NCBI GenBank assembly: GCA_044371005.1
Contig: JBILUL010000218.1
Coordinates: forward strand, 1 to 6,815
Direction: 5' to 3'
Length of the DNA stretch: 6,815 nucleotides
From: UBA2402 sp044371005
GTDB taxonomy: Bacteria; Planctomycetota; Phycisphaerae; Phycisphaerales; UBA1924
Shown here piece by piece: positions 5,757 to 6,815 of the stretch (the stretch's first letter is position 1; each line of letters opens with the position of its first letter). Both the position numbers and the translations under genes were made by a program. Under the pieces are notes generated by a model, which saw only the letters and a list, made by a program, of their open reading frames with translations, did not search any database and was not told the origin of the DNA.

Positions 5757-6815
5757 TCACACTTCAAGACGTCGCGCAGTGCTGGGTTCCGCCTGTTCGG
5801 GCTGACGGGTGGCAAAGCGTGCACGCCCCTGCGCCCACGACCGGATCGCGGCCACCCGCTCCGACATCGTGCGAGAGAGCGGCACCGTCTGCCGGATGCT
5901 CGCCAGCACATCATCCGATTGCAGCTCACGCTCGAGGTGGAAGGCATCGAACATCGCGCTGATGATCGCCTGTTCCAGTTCCGCGCCGCTGAAGCCGTCC
6001 GATGCCGAAGCAAGCGCCACAAGGTCGAATCCTGCCGGGTCTCGCTTGCGCCGTTCCAGGTGAATCCGCAGAATCACTCGGCGTTCCTCTTCGTTGGGCA
6101 GATCGACGAAGAAGATCTCATCCAGTCGGCCCTTGCGCAGCAGTTCGGGAGGCAACGCACTGATGTTGTTCGCGGTCGCGAGCACGAAGACGGGCTTTTC
6201 CTTCTCGTTCATCCACGTCAGCAGCGTGCTCATGACGCGTGACGCGGTACCGCCATCGGTGTTGGCCGAACCTTGAGTGCCCGCCAGAGCCTTGTCGATC
6301 TCATCGATCCACAGAACCACGGGTGCCACACTCTCGGCCACCGCGATGGCACGTCGAACATTGGATTCTGATGAGCCCACCAGGCTCGAGAAGACCCGCC
6401 CGATGTCGAACCGCAGCAGCGGCATCTTCCATTCACGCGAGATCGCCTTGGCGCACAGACTCTTGCCACACCCCTGCACGCCCACCAGCAGCGCACCACG
6501 CGGCGACGGAAGCCCGAACTCTCGCGCTCGCTTCGAGAACGCGGCGTTGCGTCGCTTCAGCCAGTCCTTGAGCTCATCAAGCCCGCCCACGGCATCCAGC
6601 CCGCTGGGCGCTTCCTGATACTCAAGAATGCCGCTCTTGCGGATGATCTGCTGCTTTTCCGCAAAGACCGTCGAGACATCCTCGCCATCCAGCGTTCCAT
6701 CCGCCACCAGCGATTTGGCGAAGACGTTCTCGGCTTCCTGGAGCGTGAGCCCGCCCGCCGCGGCGACCAGCGACTCGCGACTTGAGTCAGACAGGTTCAC
6801 CCGCATCGACGTGTT
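5757..6815 (-). CDS. ycf46: Ycf46-like AAA ATPase, 5' end cut by window edge
   Basis: The frame runs to the stop at 5757. An ATG at 6806 would give 349 residues, but the frame stays open to the edge (codons for N-T-S precede it). Ycf46-type proteins are usually about 500 residues with a longer N-terminal region, so I treat it as 5'-partial. Numbering from that Met: a linker with LTLQEAENVFAKSLV (20-34) and KQQIIRKSGILEY (51-63) is characteristic of Ycf46. The AAA core has GGLDELKDWL (74-83), Walker A GVQGCGKS (109-116), Walker B VVLWIDEID (163-171, Glu169), sensor 1 ATAN (210-213), Arg fingers in LRKGRLDE (223-230) and the sensor 2 region GFSGAELEQA (271-280). All catalytic residues are intact, so it is expected to form an active ATP-driven remodelling hexamer in the cytoplasm. 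The C-terminal tail after ~333 is low-complexity. It leads the five-gene operon; the promoter is outside the window. Confidence 0.93.
   Translation of the reverse strand, partial: NTSMRVNLSDSSRESLVAAAGGLTLQEAENVFAKSLVADGTLDGEDVSTVFAEKQQIIRKSGILEYQEAPSGLDAVGGLDELKDWLKRRNAAFSKRAREFGLPSPRGALLVGVQGCGKSLCAKAISREWKMPLLRFDIGRVFSSLVGSSESNVRRAIAVAESVAPVVLWIDEIDKALAGTQGSANTDGGTASRVMSTLLTWMNEKEKPVFVLATANNISALPPELLRKGRLDEIFFVDLPNEEERRVILRIHLERRKRDPAGFDLVALASASDGFSGAELEQAIISAMFDAFHLERELQSDDVLASIRQTVPLSRTMSERVAAIRSWAQGRARFATRQPEQAEPSTARRLEV

Noticed and set aside
1..6815. CRISPR array, tRNA or rRNA genes, insertion sequences
   Set aside because: No regularly spaced direct repeats apart from the coding propeller repeats, no cloverleaf or rRNA-like sequence, no transposase and no terminal inverted repeats were seen.

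Overview
The window is high-GC bacterial chromosome with tightly packed genes. I infer Planctomycetota, most likely Phycisphaerae-like. The reasons are the GC-rich codon use, the secreted beta-propeller protein with many 'DGDVLAGG' repeats, and a Ycf46-type AAA ATPase beside DUF1257 and DUF2997 proteins. This taxonomic call is inference only; there is no rRNA or other marker gene.

Layout from left to right. (1) 1-998, minus strand: an exported protein with a signal peptide and five complete plus one partial ~50-residue propeller repeats; its C-terminus lies beyond base 1. (2) 999-1385: a mostly non-coding divergent region with small inverted repeats and a perfect AAGGAGG. (3) 1386-1931, plus strand: a hypothetical protein whose start is uncertain, the only plus-strand gene. 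(4) 1986-3041, minus: a PilT-type secretion/twitching ATPase with all catalytic boxes intact. (5) 3042-3189: a strand-asymmetric spacer with long G runs on the plus strand. (6) 3190-6815, minus: a compact five-gene run. In transcription order it is a Ycf46-like AAA ATPase (5' end outside the window), a divergent DUF1257/Ycf35-like protein, a DUF2997 protein, a zinc-ribbon membrane protein with a signal-peptidase fold, and a six-repeat TPR protein.

The five-gene run has gaps of 24, 18 and 9 bases and one 4-base ATGA overlap, so it is very probably one operon. PilT follows in the same direction after 148 bases and may be read through or have its own promoter.

The most interesting point is the combination. 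Ycf46, DUF1257 and DUF2997 look like a poorly understood ATPase module. Here it is joined to a membrane protein whose signal-peptidase I-like domain appears to have lost both catalytic residues (Ser to Gly, Lys to Asp), and to a TPR scaffold. A reasonable inference is a membrane-anchored, AAA-driven assembly or remodelling system in which the dead peptidase fold binds rather than cuts. Its substrate cannot be read from the sequence. The adjacent PilT hints at, but does not prove, a link to type IV pili.
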